DNA of 64,000 nucleotides, taken from NCBI GenBank assembly GCA_038503035.1, contig JAVSML010024332.1, positions 229,986 to 293,985 of the forward strand. Reading direction: 5' to 3'. Each line of letters starts with the position of its first letter. Positions within the stretch are counted from its first letter, which is position 1. Below are positions 33,531-45,342 of the stretch, one piece after another. The position numbers and the translations under genes were made by a program. The DNA is from Crocodylus rhombifer. Taxonomy: Eukaryota > Chordata > Crocodylia > Crocodylidae. The notes below the pieces were generated by a model that saw only the letters and a list, made by a program, of their open reading frames with translations, had not been told where the DNA came from and did no database searches.

Positions 33531-34349
33531 TGTACACATTTGAAAATATAGACCTTACTGAATACATGTTTTTTTCAATGCATTTTATTTGTTATTCTAA
33601 ATGGCAGAGAATCAAAAAGCAATTTTCATTATATTGATCCTTATGCATTCATAAAGCACTCTTTTGTTTAAGATGTCTTGCTGTGCGGGAAAGGTTATTT
33701 CCTAACAGCCAGTTGGTATTGATGTATTGCTGGTGGGACTATCATGTTCATTTTTAATTGCATTTGTTTATGAAGCCATATTGAAACAGTCTGAAAATCA
33801 TGAAAAGAACCATTATTCAGTGTTTCTCTATTCCCTAGTTAATGTCTAAGATCCACAAACTGAATTTTTCAGGCTTCTCTTGATGGTACACTTTTACATT
33901 TTAGTAAATTAAAAACTTTAAATTGTTTTGGTTCTCATCCTCAACAATATTCAGTTGTAAATCTCAGTCAAGCTTTGTACAATTAAAAACAGAAATATAC
34001 ATTTTCTGGCTGTTCAGAGGATGGCAGGATGTGAAAAGCAAGATAATAAATGCCCTGCATTTGTATTATTACACGTATGCATCCTGTTCAATTGTTTTAC
34101 TGAAGAACTTTCTTATACAGGTTTTCCTAATGCAACTGTAATAAATTAAATCAATTTACACGAAGAAGCAAAATCAATTTTTTATCATCAGCCTCACTTT
34201 ACACCATTTTATAAAAGCACATTACTGTTTTGAATTTCACCAAATGTTATTTTTGTCATCAAACAATGTTTCCTTGGCTTCTATTGAGCAAAAACAAGAC
34301 TGATATTTGAACCAATTTAGAACTGTCTCAAACATATTTTAGGGTAGTT
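33531..34349. other. AT-rich non-coding sequence
   Basis: Nothing recognised. Confidence 0.55.
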
Positions 34350-35294
34350 GGGTGCATGTACACGAGGCACTTTATTGCACAGTAGCATATTCTACTACAC
34401 GGTAAGCATGTACATCTACACATGCACATAATTACTGCGCAGAAAACCTTGTTAATCACAAGGAAATTTGCTACTGCTCCCAGTCAGCTGGGCACCAGGG
34501 AGCAGAAGATTGGTTCCTGCCCCTGGGAACTTCCTGCTGCCAGGGCAGGCTCTACCACTGGAACCCAGGCAGGGACTATGTCTCCCTGCCTCAGCAGCAG
34601 AGAGCTCCAAGCCCTTGGCTCTGAGATCATGATGGGGTAGCAGAGACTGGGAGGTCCTCATTTCCCAGCCCCCCATTTGCCATTGTGATCAAGGGGTAGT
34701 GGGGCTAGGAGATAAAGGTCTCCCAGTGCCAGCCCCGAGACCATGGAGCTGGTGCTGGGAGCTCCCTGCTGGTGGGGGCTGGGGAGCCTGTTCCCTACCC
34801 AGTTCTGTGCTCATGGAGATAAGCAGGGAACAGGCTCTCCAGCCCCCACCCTGTGATCCTGGAGCAAGGCAGTCCCATGTCTTGATCAGGCAATCCAGGC
34901 TCAGGTCTTGGAAAGAGATGCAGGGATGGGGCAGGCCCCAACCCTCTGCCCCATCTGTCAGTGGGGTAACTAGTAATGATCCCCCAGCTGGGTAGGGAAT
35001 CCCCCCCAGTCCTCTGCCCCAATCATGGAGCCGGGGCCAGGAGCTCCCTACTGCTGGGTCAGGGTGACATCCCTGGGTGCAGGGAGCAATCAATGTCCTG
35101 GCCCAGTGCTACCTGCCAGCCCCTGGGCTAGCACCATTGCAGGGCCCTATGGAGTGAGAACAGTTTGCTGCCATTAGCAGCAAATCTGCTCCTGCTTCCA
35201 TGCATGTGTAGATACCTGCCTTGGAGCATTTACTTATGAGTAGTTTACTCATGAGTAAACTGGTTTTGGATCTAATGCACATGTAGACACACCC
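34350..35294. mobile_element. Non-autonomous Harbinger-like element, 945 bp
   Basis: Termini GGGTGCATGTACACG and, in reverse complement, GGGTGTGTCTACATG. Sub-terminal TCTACACATG and gg(a)gcagatttgct match the 3.4-kb element at 6212. The GC-rich interior has no recognisable coding relic. The flanking triplets GTT and ATT differ by one base. Confidence 0.75.
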
Positions 35295-35722
35295 ATTGAG
35301 TATTAGATACCATTAGCTACCCTTTTTTTTTTTTTAATCTAACAAAAATAAGGTAAATAGTAGCTTGGACTGAAGTTCAATAGTATGTCCATGACACGTC
35401 ATAATCTGAAAGAATGCAATGCTAAAATTACCTGTTGATGCAGGTGGACTTCAAGGTGAAGGGCACAACCCTGAAGTCAAAAGTTTTTTTTTCAGGAGCA
35501 ATGCTGCTTCCTTACGTTCTGTACATTGTTGGGTCTGGCCATCTAGTTTGCTCAGTGTTAATCCCCCACTAACACAGTAGTGGTATCCTGCCTCTAGAAG
35601 CCAAGCAATAACTTGAGGCAACCAAAGACTAAGGCTATGGAAAAAGGTAACTTTTAAATGCTCTAAAAGAGGAGCAGAAGTGAATCTGCAGGAGTGTACA
35701 TCATTTATTATGATGTAAATAT
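35295..35722. other. Non-coding spacer
   Basis: Nothing recognised apart from a T-rich run near 35321-35335. Confidence 0.5.
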
Positions 35723-37632
35723 TATCATAGAATCATAGAAGTAGGGTCAGTAGGGACCTTGTAGATCTTCAAGTCCAACCCCCTGCCTGGGCAGGAGAAA
35801 AACCTGGGCTCAAATGATTCCAGTCAGGTAGGCATCAAGCCTCCTCTTAAAGACCCCCAGGGTAGGAGCCAACACCACTTCCCTTGGAAGTTGGTTCCAG
35901 ATCTTAGCTGCCTGACTGTGAAGTAGTTCTTATGGATATCTAATCTAAACCTACTCTCCAACAACTTATGGCCGTTATTCCTTGTTATGCCAGGGGGTGC
36001 TAGGGGAAACAAGGTCTCTTCCAAACCCTTCTGGCCCCCCCTAGCAAGTTTATAGACCATCACCAGGTCCCCCGTCAGCCTTCTCTTTTGAAGGCTGAAC
36101 AGGTTCAGGTCCTGCAGTCTCTCATTGTAGGGTCTGCCCTGTTGTCCCTGGATCATGCAGGTGGCCCTCCTCTGGACCCTCTCCATGTTGTTCACATCCC
36201 TCCTGAAGTGGGATGCACAGAACTGGACACAGTACTCCAGCTGTGGCCTGACCAGTGTTGCATAGAGGGGGAGGATCACCTCCTTGGCCCTGCTTGAGAT
36301 GCACTTGTGGATGCACAACAAGGTCTGGTTAGCTCTGCCAACTGTGACCTCACAATGTTGGCCCATGTTCATCTTGGAGTCAATAATGACTCCAAGATCT
36401 CTTTCTGCCTCTGTGCTCTCAAGAAAAGAGTTTCCCATCTTATAAGTGTGCTGCTGGTTACTACTGCCCAAGTGCAACACCCTGCACTTGCCAGTATTGA
36501 AACACATCCTGTTTTTGTTAGCCCCCCCCTGCAACCTATCCAGGTCTTGCTGCAGTCTTTCCCTCCCTACTAGTGTGCTCACCTCACCCCAAATTTTGGT
36601 ATCATCAGCAAATTTAAACAGGTTACTTTTCACCCCATTGTCCAAATTGCTGATAAAGAAATTGAACAGCGTGGGCCCAAGGACCGAGCCCTGGGGGACT
36701 CCGCTGCCCACTTCGCCCCAGGTCAGCTATGACCCATCCACCACCACTGTCTGAGTACGACCCTTTAGCCAATCTGCAATCCATCTAACCATGTAGGCAT
36801 CAATGCCACAGCCGCCCAATTTTTTTTAATGAGGATGGGGTGAGAGACGGTGTCAAAGGCCTTGCTGAAGTCCAGAAAGACTACGTCCATGGTGATACCT
36901 GCAACAAATGCTTTTGTGACCTGATCATAAAAAGCAATCACGTTGGTCTGACATGACCTGCCCTTAATGAAACCATGCTGGTTGCCCTTAAGCATCGTCC
37001 CTGAGGCCAGCCCATCACAGATGTGCTCCTTGATGATCTTCTCAAAGAGTTTCCCTAGGATTGAGGTAAGACTGACAGGCCTATAGTTGCCTGGGTCTTC
37101 CCTCCTCCCTTTTTTTAAAGATGCAGACCACATTGGCTATTTTCCAATCACCTGGCACCTGGCTAGAGCACCACGAGCTCTCATAAAGCCGTGCCAAGGG
37201 CCCTGCAATAACCCCTGCTAGCTTCCTCAACACCCTGGGGTGGAGAGCATCTGGACCCACTGATTTGAACATGTCCAGCCCCTCCAGAAGCTCTCTCACC
37301 CAGTCCTCCCCAACCTGAAGTCTGGAAGTGTTCCCCTTGAGTCAGTCGTGCATCACAGTGGGGAAGTCCTGATCCCTGCACAAGAAAATGGAGATGAAGA
37401 ATTGGTTAAAGAGGTCTGCTTTCTCCTCTGGCGCATCCACCAGATTGCCCAGAGGATCTTGCAGGGGCCCCACATTTCCCAGTGCTTTCTTCATCCTCCC
37501 TATATATTTGAAAAAGGACTTTTTATTATCTTTGATTTTTGGATGCTAGTCCTAGCTCTATGTCCACCTTAGCTTTCCTGACAGGCCCCCTACAGGCCTG
37601 TGCAGAGGAGGTATCCTCCTTTTTGGAGATAG
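35723..37632 (-). mobile_element. CR1-D: CR1 LINE, RT and 3' end only
   Basis: Minus-strand CR1 truncated inside the EN-RT linker near 37632. The 3' UTR contains tagggtcagtagggacctt and, in reverse complement, ends cttctatgattctatgata, the ATTCTATG-type tail. This tail and its sequence set it apart from the CR1-B/G lineage. Confidence 0.95.
35824..37600 (-). pseudogene. CR1-D ORF2 reverse transcriptase (three frames)
   Basis: Linker CRGPVRKAKV at about 37590 is in frame, unlike CR1-B and CR1-G. Then come FKSVGPDALHPRVLRKLAG, DWKIANVV, EDPGNYRPVSLTS, GKLFEKIIKEHIC, NQHGFIKGRSCQTN and DVVFLDFSKAFDTVSHP (36765-37133). After a frame change, a 295-codon stretch (35824-36711) carries SGVPQGSVLGPTLF, the catalytic KFADDTKIWGE, TGKCRVLHLG, LVRPQLEYCVQF and FRLDIHKNYF. 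The FADD motif and the Glu codon after RPQL are intact. It is broken by frameshifts near 36720, 36830 and 37110. Confidence 0.94.
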
Positions 37633-38093
37633 CACCCCCCCCATATTAGGTTTGTATGTCCCTGTAATGATACAAGGTAGCTAAGTTGCAGTATGATTTT
37701 GCTGAATGAAACAGGAGTAAAGTTGCAATGATTTTGCTGTACTTGTATTGCTAGAGGGCCATGAACATGTAATAGCTTATAAGGTATCAGTCGATATTGA
37801 TACTGTTTTAAACATCCCTCTGTATCTGAAGTCTTCTAGAAGAGAGGTTACCAAACTTTTTCTTATTGTGTATGCCTTTCCAGATTCACCACTGCCAGTG
37901 TACCTCTACCTGCATACATTTTATATTTTAACCCCTTAAATGCCAATTATTATAATGAAAAATAAATCTTCCATAACACGATTTCTCCTGTGTATCACCG
38001 AGAAGTGTTTTGCATACCCCAGGGGTATCCCATTCTAGATTAATTTCATATTATAAATTTTGCTGTCGACTCATGTCAAGGTTGCTGGAAACC
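37633..38093. other. Non-coding spacer
   Basis: AT-rich with a short C run near 37627-37640. Nothing recognised. Confidence 0.5.
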
Positions 38094-38465
38094 GGGGATG
38101 TCAAACATATGGCCTGCAGGCCAGATGCAGCCCATGGAGCCATGTGATCCAGCCCATGGGTCTCAGATGGACCCCACAGTCTGTGAGGCAGTGAACCAGA
38201 CTGGCATGCAGGCTAGACCTAGCACTGTGGGCATTGCTTGCAGCACAAGAAGCTGATTTGGTGCACAAGCTGCATGAAGCACCCTGCACTGAACCCACCC
38301 TGTGCATTGGCTTTGGGACCAGTCCAGATGAGGCCATGCTGGAGCTAGTGCACAAGGCTGTCCAGCAGGACACTGCATGCAGCAAGTGCCCCGTGCCAGT
38401 CCCTGTACCCACTGCCCCTGCTCTGCTGCTTGTATTGTCTATGGTGTGCAGGTGAGCGGAAAGTG
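38094..38465 (+). repeat. hAT-like fragment, left end only
   Basis: Begins cggggatgtcaaacatatgg, then cctgcaggccaga, the same family as the outer element at 45246 (caggggtgtcagacatatgg, catgcaggccagatc). The right end was not found. Confidence 0.55.
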
Positions 38466-39861
38466 CTGGGCCCATTGCTCATAGATATCTGCTTTTAGGA
38501 ATGCTAGTTATAACTCAGGAAGCTTTGGGTAGCCTCTATTCAAGAAATCCTAGCTTGGTATTAACAATCTGAACAATTTCTACCTAGCTAGATGAAGGTT
38601 AAATTTATTAAGAAGCTTGTTAGGAGACCCTTTTCCAGGTAATGCCATTCTAGTATCTTTCTCTTGTCCATCTCTTTAAATACTTGAGTTCAGTACACAA
38701 ATCACGCTAATTCCATTGGTCAGACATCTCCTAATAGGCATGCAAAAATCCAAGGGACAGAGCCTCAGTTGGTGGAGCATTTGACTTCAGTGGAAATATG
38801 ACAATTTATATAATCTGTTTATATAAGCTATTGGTTTGTTTGTTTGGTGAGGTTGCTACTGGCGGAGAATTCCATATGAAGGCTGTTTCACTTTGGGATT
38901 GAATCCTTTGCTCCCATGTTTAGAACATGCTGCAAAACCTATTTGCTCAGACTTTGGGAGAGGGTCTGGATTGTGCTAATAGCCTCTAGGAGGAGAAGGC
39001 AGAATATTTTCATAATAGTTGTCTTAAGAAGTGCTCTATATGTAGACTTACATTCCTGGTATTAATATATTTATATCTATATCAAAGTATATCTATACAC
39101 TATCTATATCTACATATCTATAATTTAAAAAAAATGGCTGTTTTGAGGTAGACATAGGTGCTATCCTTTAATATGTTGAAAGAAATAAGATTACTGTATA
39201 TTTTTGTATTTACAACATACCGAGATAAAAATAAATATACAGTTGAATAGACAAGTGAAAAGAAAGTGAAATTGCTCCTCAGAGCTAGGTATTCTCAGCT
39301 GGCTGTCCCCAACTGGCTGAGAGACTATGCCTAAGTAGGCATAAATGAGAACAGCTGTCCTTAATGGCTTCTTCCCACTGCCTTTCACTGTGACTTTCAG
39401 CGTCTGTTAGTGCCAGTACTATTCCTGCTGTTCTGCTAATGCTCTCTAGTGAGGAGATGTACTCCTCAAGAGGTTGCAAGCAGGTAAAAAATGAGGTCTG
39501 CAAACCTGAGCACCTGCATCTTAATCAAGAAGAAAGTCAAGATTTGGCAGTTTAAAAAACAATGGGAGAAATTTTGTCCTGCTTAACGCACATACTTATG
39601 ACTCAGGATGGATTTTGGCACATTGCCCATTATATTCCTCCTTTCAACTCGCTCTTACTCATCACAGGAACTTGCTGAGTCTGAATACTCTGAAAAATAC
39701 ATATAAAATCTCCACTGGTTTAGAGTTTGCAGCTCTCTGAAGAGAGCACCATTTATATTTTAGAATATAGATTATCCAGAAATATGCATATTCCTTGTAA
39801 GCTCAGTTGGCTCTGATGGTGGGGTGTTCTTTTTTAAATTTAATATTAACATTTATGTTCT
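38466..39861. other. AT-rich non-coding sequence
   Basis: Contains an AT-rich run of tatct(a)-like units at about 39055-39125. A tRNA-like A-box at 38762-38795 is listed among rejected items. Confidence 0.55.
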
Positions 39862-39879
39862 CTGTTCTTTGTTCTCTGT

Positions 39880-41857
39880 AGATATAACTCATCATGGATT
39901 CACCAAGGACAAGTGATGCTTGACCAGCTTAATTGCCTTCTATGATGAGATAACTGGATGTGTGGATGTGGGGAAAGCAGTGGACATACCGTACCTTAAC
40001 TTTAGTTAGGCTTTTGATACCATCTCCTACAGCATTCTTGCAAACAAGCTGAGGAGGTGTGGGTTGATGAATGGACTGTAACGTGGATAGAAAGTTGGCT
40101 GGATGATCAGGCTCCATGGGTAGTAATCAATGGCTCACTGTCTAGTTGGCAGCTGGTATCAAGTGGAGTGCCTCAGGGTTCACTCCTGGGGCCGGTTTTG
40201 TTCAATATCTTCATTAATGATATTAAAGATAGGATGAAGTGCACCCTCAGCAAGTTTGCAGATGACACCAAGCTGAGGGGTATAGTAGATACTCTGGAGG
40301 GTAGGGTTAGGATTCAGAGTGACCTAGCTAAATTGGATAATTGGGCCAAAGGCAATCTCAAGAGGTTCAGTAAAGACAAGTGCAAAGTCCTGCACTGAGG
40401 ACAGAAGAATCCCATGTACCGCTAGCCTGGGAACTAACTGGTTAAGGAGCAACTTTGCAGAAAAGGACCTGAGGGTTACAGTAGGCAATAAGCTGGATAT
40501 TAGGTGTGTGCAAATAGGGAAGTATTCAATTCAGATTTGGATTTGGCTGATTTGGAGGACAGTGATTTCATTCAGTGATTCAAATCACTGTCCCCATTCG
40601 ATTCAGCTGAATCAGAATCGGAGATTTGGTGCGATTTGGAGATTTGGATTAGCCGGGGAGCGGAAGGCACAGCCGGGCAGCTGCAGGTTCTCTCATGGCT
40701 CATCTGGCTGTGCTTGCTTGCCTCTCCCTGGGAGGGGGGAGCCACAGGAGAAGCCCCATGGCTGCCATGCCCAGCCTGACCCCATCCCCCGCAGCTCCCA
40801 GATAGCGCGTGGCACCCTGTTGAGCCATGCTGCACCCGCACCATGGGGCAGCTGCTGCATGGTTGCCAGTTTGGGGAGGGGGAATCCCTGCTGCCCCCAC
40901 TGCCCCATGCTGCAAGGGGGAGGAGGGTCTGCCATGAGTCCTCAGAGGCCCTGATCCCCACTGCTGAAGCTGGTAAATGTGGGGCTTTTTGTTTTTTTAA
41001 AGTGCTGGGAGGCTGGGGTCAGGCGGGGGATGGGGTGAGCCAGGGCAGCCATGGGACCTTCTCCTGTGGCTCCCCCCCCGGGGAGAGGCAGGCACAGATG
41101 GAGGAACCTGCAGTTGCCCAGTTGTGCCTGCCTCTCCACGGCTGATCCAAATCTCCAAATCTTTTCCAAATTGATTCGGAGGCTTCTTATTTGATTCAGA
41201 CCTCTTAATGGGACTCTAGATTCAATTCAGATTTGGAGATTTGATTGCTGAAGCAGGCCAAAAGTTCTCTGAATCAAATCAGCAACTGCACAGCTCTACT
41301 GGATATGAGTCAGCAGTGTTCATGTTGCCAAGAAGACTAACAGCACACTGGGCTGCATTAGTAGGAGCATTGCCAGCAGATCAAGGGAAGTGATTATTCC
41401 TCTCTATTCTGCACTGGTGGGGCCACATCTGGAGTACTGTGTCCAGTTTTGGGATTCCCAGTATAGAAAGGATGTAGACAAGTCAGAGAGAGTCCAGTGG
41501 AAGGAAAAGAAAATTATTTGGGGACTAGAGCACTTGACTTAGAGGAGAAGTTGAGGGAACTGGGTTTATTTAGTCTAGCAAAGAGGAGACTGAGAAGGGA
41601 TTTGATAGCAGCCTTTAACTACCTAAAGGGTGGTTCCTAAGAGGATGGAGCTGGACTGTTCTCAGTGGTGGCAGGTGATAGAACAAGGAGCAACGGTCTC
41701 AAGTAGCAGCAAGGGAGGTCTAGGTTGGATATTGGGAAAAACTCTCACTAGAAGAGTGGTGAAACATTGGAACAGGCTACCCAGAGAGATTGTAGAATCT
41801 CCATCCTTCAAGGTTTTCAAGCCCTGGTTTGACAAAGCCCAGGCTGGAATGATCTAG
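39880..41857 (+). pseudogene. CR1-E ORF2 reverse transcriptase (interrupted)
   Basis: The N-terminal palm has HHGFTKDK-stop-CLTSLIAFYDE and YLNFS-stop-AFDTI, so two in-frame stops. A frame at 40057-40398 carries VVINGSLSSWQ, SSGVPQGSLLGPVLFNIFIND, the catalytic KFADDTKLRG and KDKCKVLH. After the insert come the thumb (LVGPHLEYCVQFW in degenerate form), the block near 41490 and RVVKHWNRLPREIVESPSF near 41760. The Glu codon before YCVQFW is GAG. Confidence 0.9.
40501..41298 (+). mobile_element. hAT-like element with TAGRGnTGTGCA ends and perfect 8-bp duplication
   Basis: An 798-bp element with ends TAGGTGTGTGCAAATA and, in reverse complement, TAGAGCTGTGCAGTTG. It is flanked by identical CTGGATAT at 40493-40500 and 41299-41306. 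The ends are rich in GATTTGGA and GATTCA units. A sub-terminal palindrome, ggacagtgattt...aaatcactgtcc, could fold. The GC-rich interior (40660-41140) has no recognisable protein. Confidence 0.9.
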
Positions 41858-41944
41858 TTGGGGGTGGTCCTGCTTTGAACAGGGGGTTGGACTAAATGAC
41901 CTTCTGGGGTCCCTTTCAACCTTAATTTTCTATGAGTCTATGAT

Positions 41945-42639
41945 ATTAGTAGCTATGTCACCCATAGTTCTGTCAACCATGCTGGTCAGGAAACTCTTCG
42001 GCTTTAGCCCTTTTTACATGGAAATATTGTAAATATTGTTAAATTCGTTGTGGTTTGGCTTTACTTTTTGTCTGTCTCCCCCTTCCCTTCTCCTCACTTC
42101 TCCCACCCTTCCCCTCCTAGTGTTAGGTTGTAACAGTGTTCTATGCAATTTGAGCTGTTCAGAAAGCTATTTCCAGCCAGATAGCATGACTACTGGGGCT
42201 CATGTTGCCATGTCCCTGCCAGCTCTTCCACTGGGCCTTCTCTTTAAGCCAGCAAAACATATTCCCATAATACAATAGTGGGAACTAACGTTCCATTATG
42301 GAGAGGATCTTGATTCAGCGTCTTTTCCTAGAGGACTCTTTCCCTGTTGTTATTATAAATATCCTTACAATCTCTGAAAAAGTAAAAGTGACTAAAAACA
42401 AGCAGTTTTCTGGGAATAGCTCTGTAAACACAGGTTTACACAGAGTTTTATAGTGAATGTTTCCACCTTTTTGTCTACCAGAAGATCTGGCCAAAATCTA
42501 TGTGATTTTTATTATATATAGGCAACTGTCAATCCTCTGGATCATGGTGTACACGTAAGAGGCCTAGTCAGTTCCTGGTGAATCTGCTTGTGGCTGACAA
42601 GCCCAATTGGAGAGTGACACAGCTTGTTACTCCATATGT
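41945..42639. other. Non-coding spacer
   Basis: T/C-rich patch near 42060-42120. Nothing else recognised. Confidence 0.5.
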
Positions 42640-43220
42640 TGTCTGGGTTGGAGTCTACAGCATGCTGCTTCCTTCTTTCTCACTTTACTGCCATCCTCTG
42701 GATCAAAGCCGCTTCATGTTGAGCTGCACCCAGTCCCACATGTTCCCTCCAGATTGAACAGGATACCATGCGCTCCTCCCAGCTTTCTATGCTGATGTTG
42801 AATGACTTCATATCATTTTTGCACACATTGTGATACTGCCATAAAGCGTGACCCCAAATTCTAGAGCCATCTCGAATCTCAAAATATTCTTGGGGATATA
42901 GTTTTCTCCCATTCTCCTCACATGGCCTGAGCCATTGCAACCTCCTCTTCTTGATAATGGTTTCAAAGTGTGTCAGTCCTGCATGCTCCAGCTCCTTTAT
43001 GTTTGGCATTTTGTCTTCCTACTTTATTTTCAGGATCTTGCACAGGCATCTCATGTGGAAGCTATTCAGTCTCCTGATGTGCTTAGCATATATAGTCCAT
43101 GTTTCTGAACCATAAATCAAGGATGACAGCACGCAAGTCTTTTAGATATACATCTTCACCTTAGCAGATAGTTTGTTGTTATTCCATGCATGTTTCTGTA
43201 ATAGCCTGAAATTCTTAAAT
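42640..43220 (-). pseudogene. C-terminal end of a non-CR1 LINE ORF2
   Basis: The minus-strand translation reads AWNNNKLSAKVKMYI, a stop, [36 protein letters not shown], then MPNIKELEHAGLTHFETI, KKRRLQWLRPC, DGSRIWGHA, CKNDMKSFNISIESWEE and WREHVG. This is the YGSETW...RLNxFHxRCLRxIL...LRWLGH...CKRDxK...WE...W pattern of the region downstream of RT in a LINE family unrelated to CR1. I cannot name the clade with confidence. Stops at about 43140 and 43010 show that it is dead. Confidence 0.75.
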
Positions 43221-45245
43221 ATAACTGTCATGCTAAAATGCCATAAGAAATCTCAGAACCTCATGGGCTGAGTACTAGATATATAATAATATCTAGTAAG
43301 ATATGGTTATTTCCACTAAGAATATACAGTCTAAAGCTCTGATGCTGTGTTTAAATTTATGCAGGATAAGCCAATTTGCTGAAGTTAATAGGGCTGACTA
43401 CTCACAGCACCTACAGTTGGGCAAATGTGTAAGTCATGGAATGATCATATCTTAACTCTAGACATGGTACAGCAAATGAGCATAATAATTGGTAACTGGG
43501 AAGATGGTGGTGAGGGAAGAGGAACATAACGATATTAAACTGGATATGTAAACTCTTCTATAGCTTCCTGGTTCTAAACAGCTGGAAATATTTAAAATAA
43601 TAATGTGTGTCATAGTGCTAGTTCTTTTCTTATGTGGGGCAGAAGAAATGGAATCTGAGATGAGATCTGAAGCAAAAGGGAGGGAGACCGCTCTATGGAT
43701 TAATTTAGTAAAGGCATTCCATGCAAATAATAGTGTTCCACAGTATTCTTCCAGCCTAGGAAGGAACAGCAGGACACAAGTAATTCCAGTGCTGTCCAAA
43801 CTTTTAATGCCAACAATGTAATTTTAATGTTGGGAAGTATAAGAAACCCAGTAAAAGTGTTGTATTATGTTTTCTTTAGGGAAGAGTTTGCTCACTGCTA
43901 AGGGAGAAGAGACTTCAAGCTTGTCAAGAGTTGTTTCTTTTGAAAAAATATTATGCTATTTTATTTTTAATTTGACTAAATCATAGTGCAAATCTTGTGT
44001 AGTACCCCAAGAGGTTTGTACATTTATATCCTGAAGTCTCTTCTCCCTGGAATCACTCTTTAAGAGGTTATCAGGAAACACAATGACCAAAGTTAATTGA
44101 GAAATACGAGAGTGGGAGCAATTAATAGAACTTCCCTCTGCTGTATTTCCGAGAGGTGATGTACCTTATTCCTCATTCTAAAGATGGGGGGGGGGGGGGG
44201 AGAGGAGGGGTCTGCTGAGACTTCCTTAAAAAAACCCATAAAATAAACCCCTGCCAAAACCCCCCCAAAAACAAAAACCCACCCCTCATTGTACACCAGT
44301 TTGTGAGATAATCCTTACATTAAATGTGTAGAAGTTTGGGAGACCAAAATACTAAGATAAAAACATTCACCTGTGGTCATATGGGCAACAAGTACTGTAT
44401 TTTATATTAGCAGTCAAACTTCAAGTTTGTGGCAGATTCATGGATAAATCTGTGGACCTGAACCTGAACAAAACTGATCATCTTGCTGGACAGGTACGAT
44501 GTGTCAAAAAGATATTTCTTACAGCTGATTCTCATAGACCACTCCCAGGGCAACAACTATATAAATCAGGTTGCAATTGAAGTGTTTAATGAGTAGAACA
44601 GGTTGAGAATTGAAACGATAGGATTTTGAAGTCACATATGCCATGAACTATTCAATCTTATGTAATAGTTAGTGAAGTCTCTGATGCCTCTCAAAATATC
44701 ATACTAAACTGTAATAATTTCTTACTCAGAATAGCTAAAAGACAAACCATTTACCAGAATGCTCAAATAATTTAGCAAAATATGGGGATTGAGGACTGAT
44801 ACGTAGCAGAAGATAACTGGTGGAGGTTCCTTCATCTTTGGATGACACTGCTGTCCAAAGCAAAGCCTTGAACTAGGAGTAGGAAGCTATGATTTCTATT
44901 TATGATTTGTCAGTGACCTTCATGAGCTTTGACAAATCAATTTTCTCAGGCTTAGTTTTCTTAATAAGAACAATGATGATTTTTGTATAAAGCACTTTTG
45001 ACATCCACTGATGTTAATAGTTACATAGAAACTACGTATCACCTTTCTTCCCCTGAATGGGTGCTACATAAGTCCATATAAGGCTTTAAAAAAAAGTTAA
45101 TAACAGATTTTTTTTTAATGATGTGTGGATGAAAGTAAATGTTGGTATGTGGCATTCCTCATGTCTTTCTTCATGTTTGTGCATTATTATTTAAGTCATA
45201 GAGCTCTGAATTTGAAGGATAATGTTTTCACCTTCTTTTTCCAAC
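43221..45245. other. AT-rich non-coding sequence, 2 kb
   Basis: No recognised gene or element. It contains the poly-G run listed separately, followed by a C/A-rich patch at about 44230-44285. Confidence 0.55.
44186..44200 (+). repeat. Poly-G run, 15 bases
   Basis: An uninterrupted run of 15 G followed by AGAGGAGGGG. Confidence 0.95.
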
Positions 45246-45342
45246 CAGGGGTGTCAGACATATGGCATGCAGGCCAGATCTGGTATGTGGGGTAGACCTG
45301 GCACCATGGGCACTGCACACAGCATGAGGGGTCTGTCTAGGG

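Larger units (their letters stand above)
39862..41944 (+). mobile_element. CR1-E: CR1 LINE, RT half, split by an hAT element
   Basis: Plus-strand CR1 starting inside the RT and ending with ttctatgagtctatgat. The 3' UTR contains tgaccttctggggtcccttt. An 798-bp hAT-like element interrupts it at 40501-41298. Removing that insert and one duplication copy restores a continuous CR1 sequence (aagctggatat-gagtcagcagt). Confidence 0.93.

Noticed and set aside
38762..38795. tRNA-like A-box (agcctcagttggtggagca)
   Set aside because: No anticodon arm, B-box or acceptor pairing could be found downstream, so it does not support a tRNA gene.
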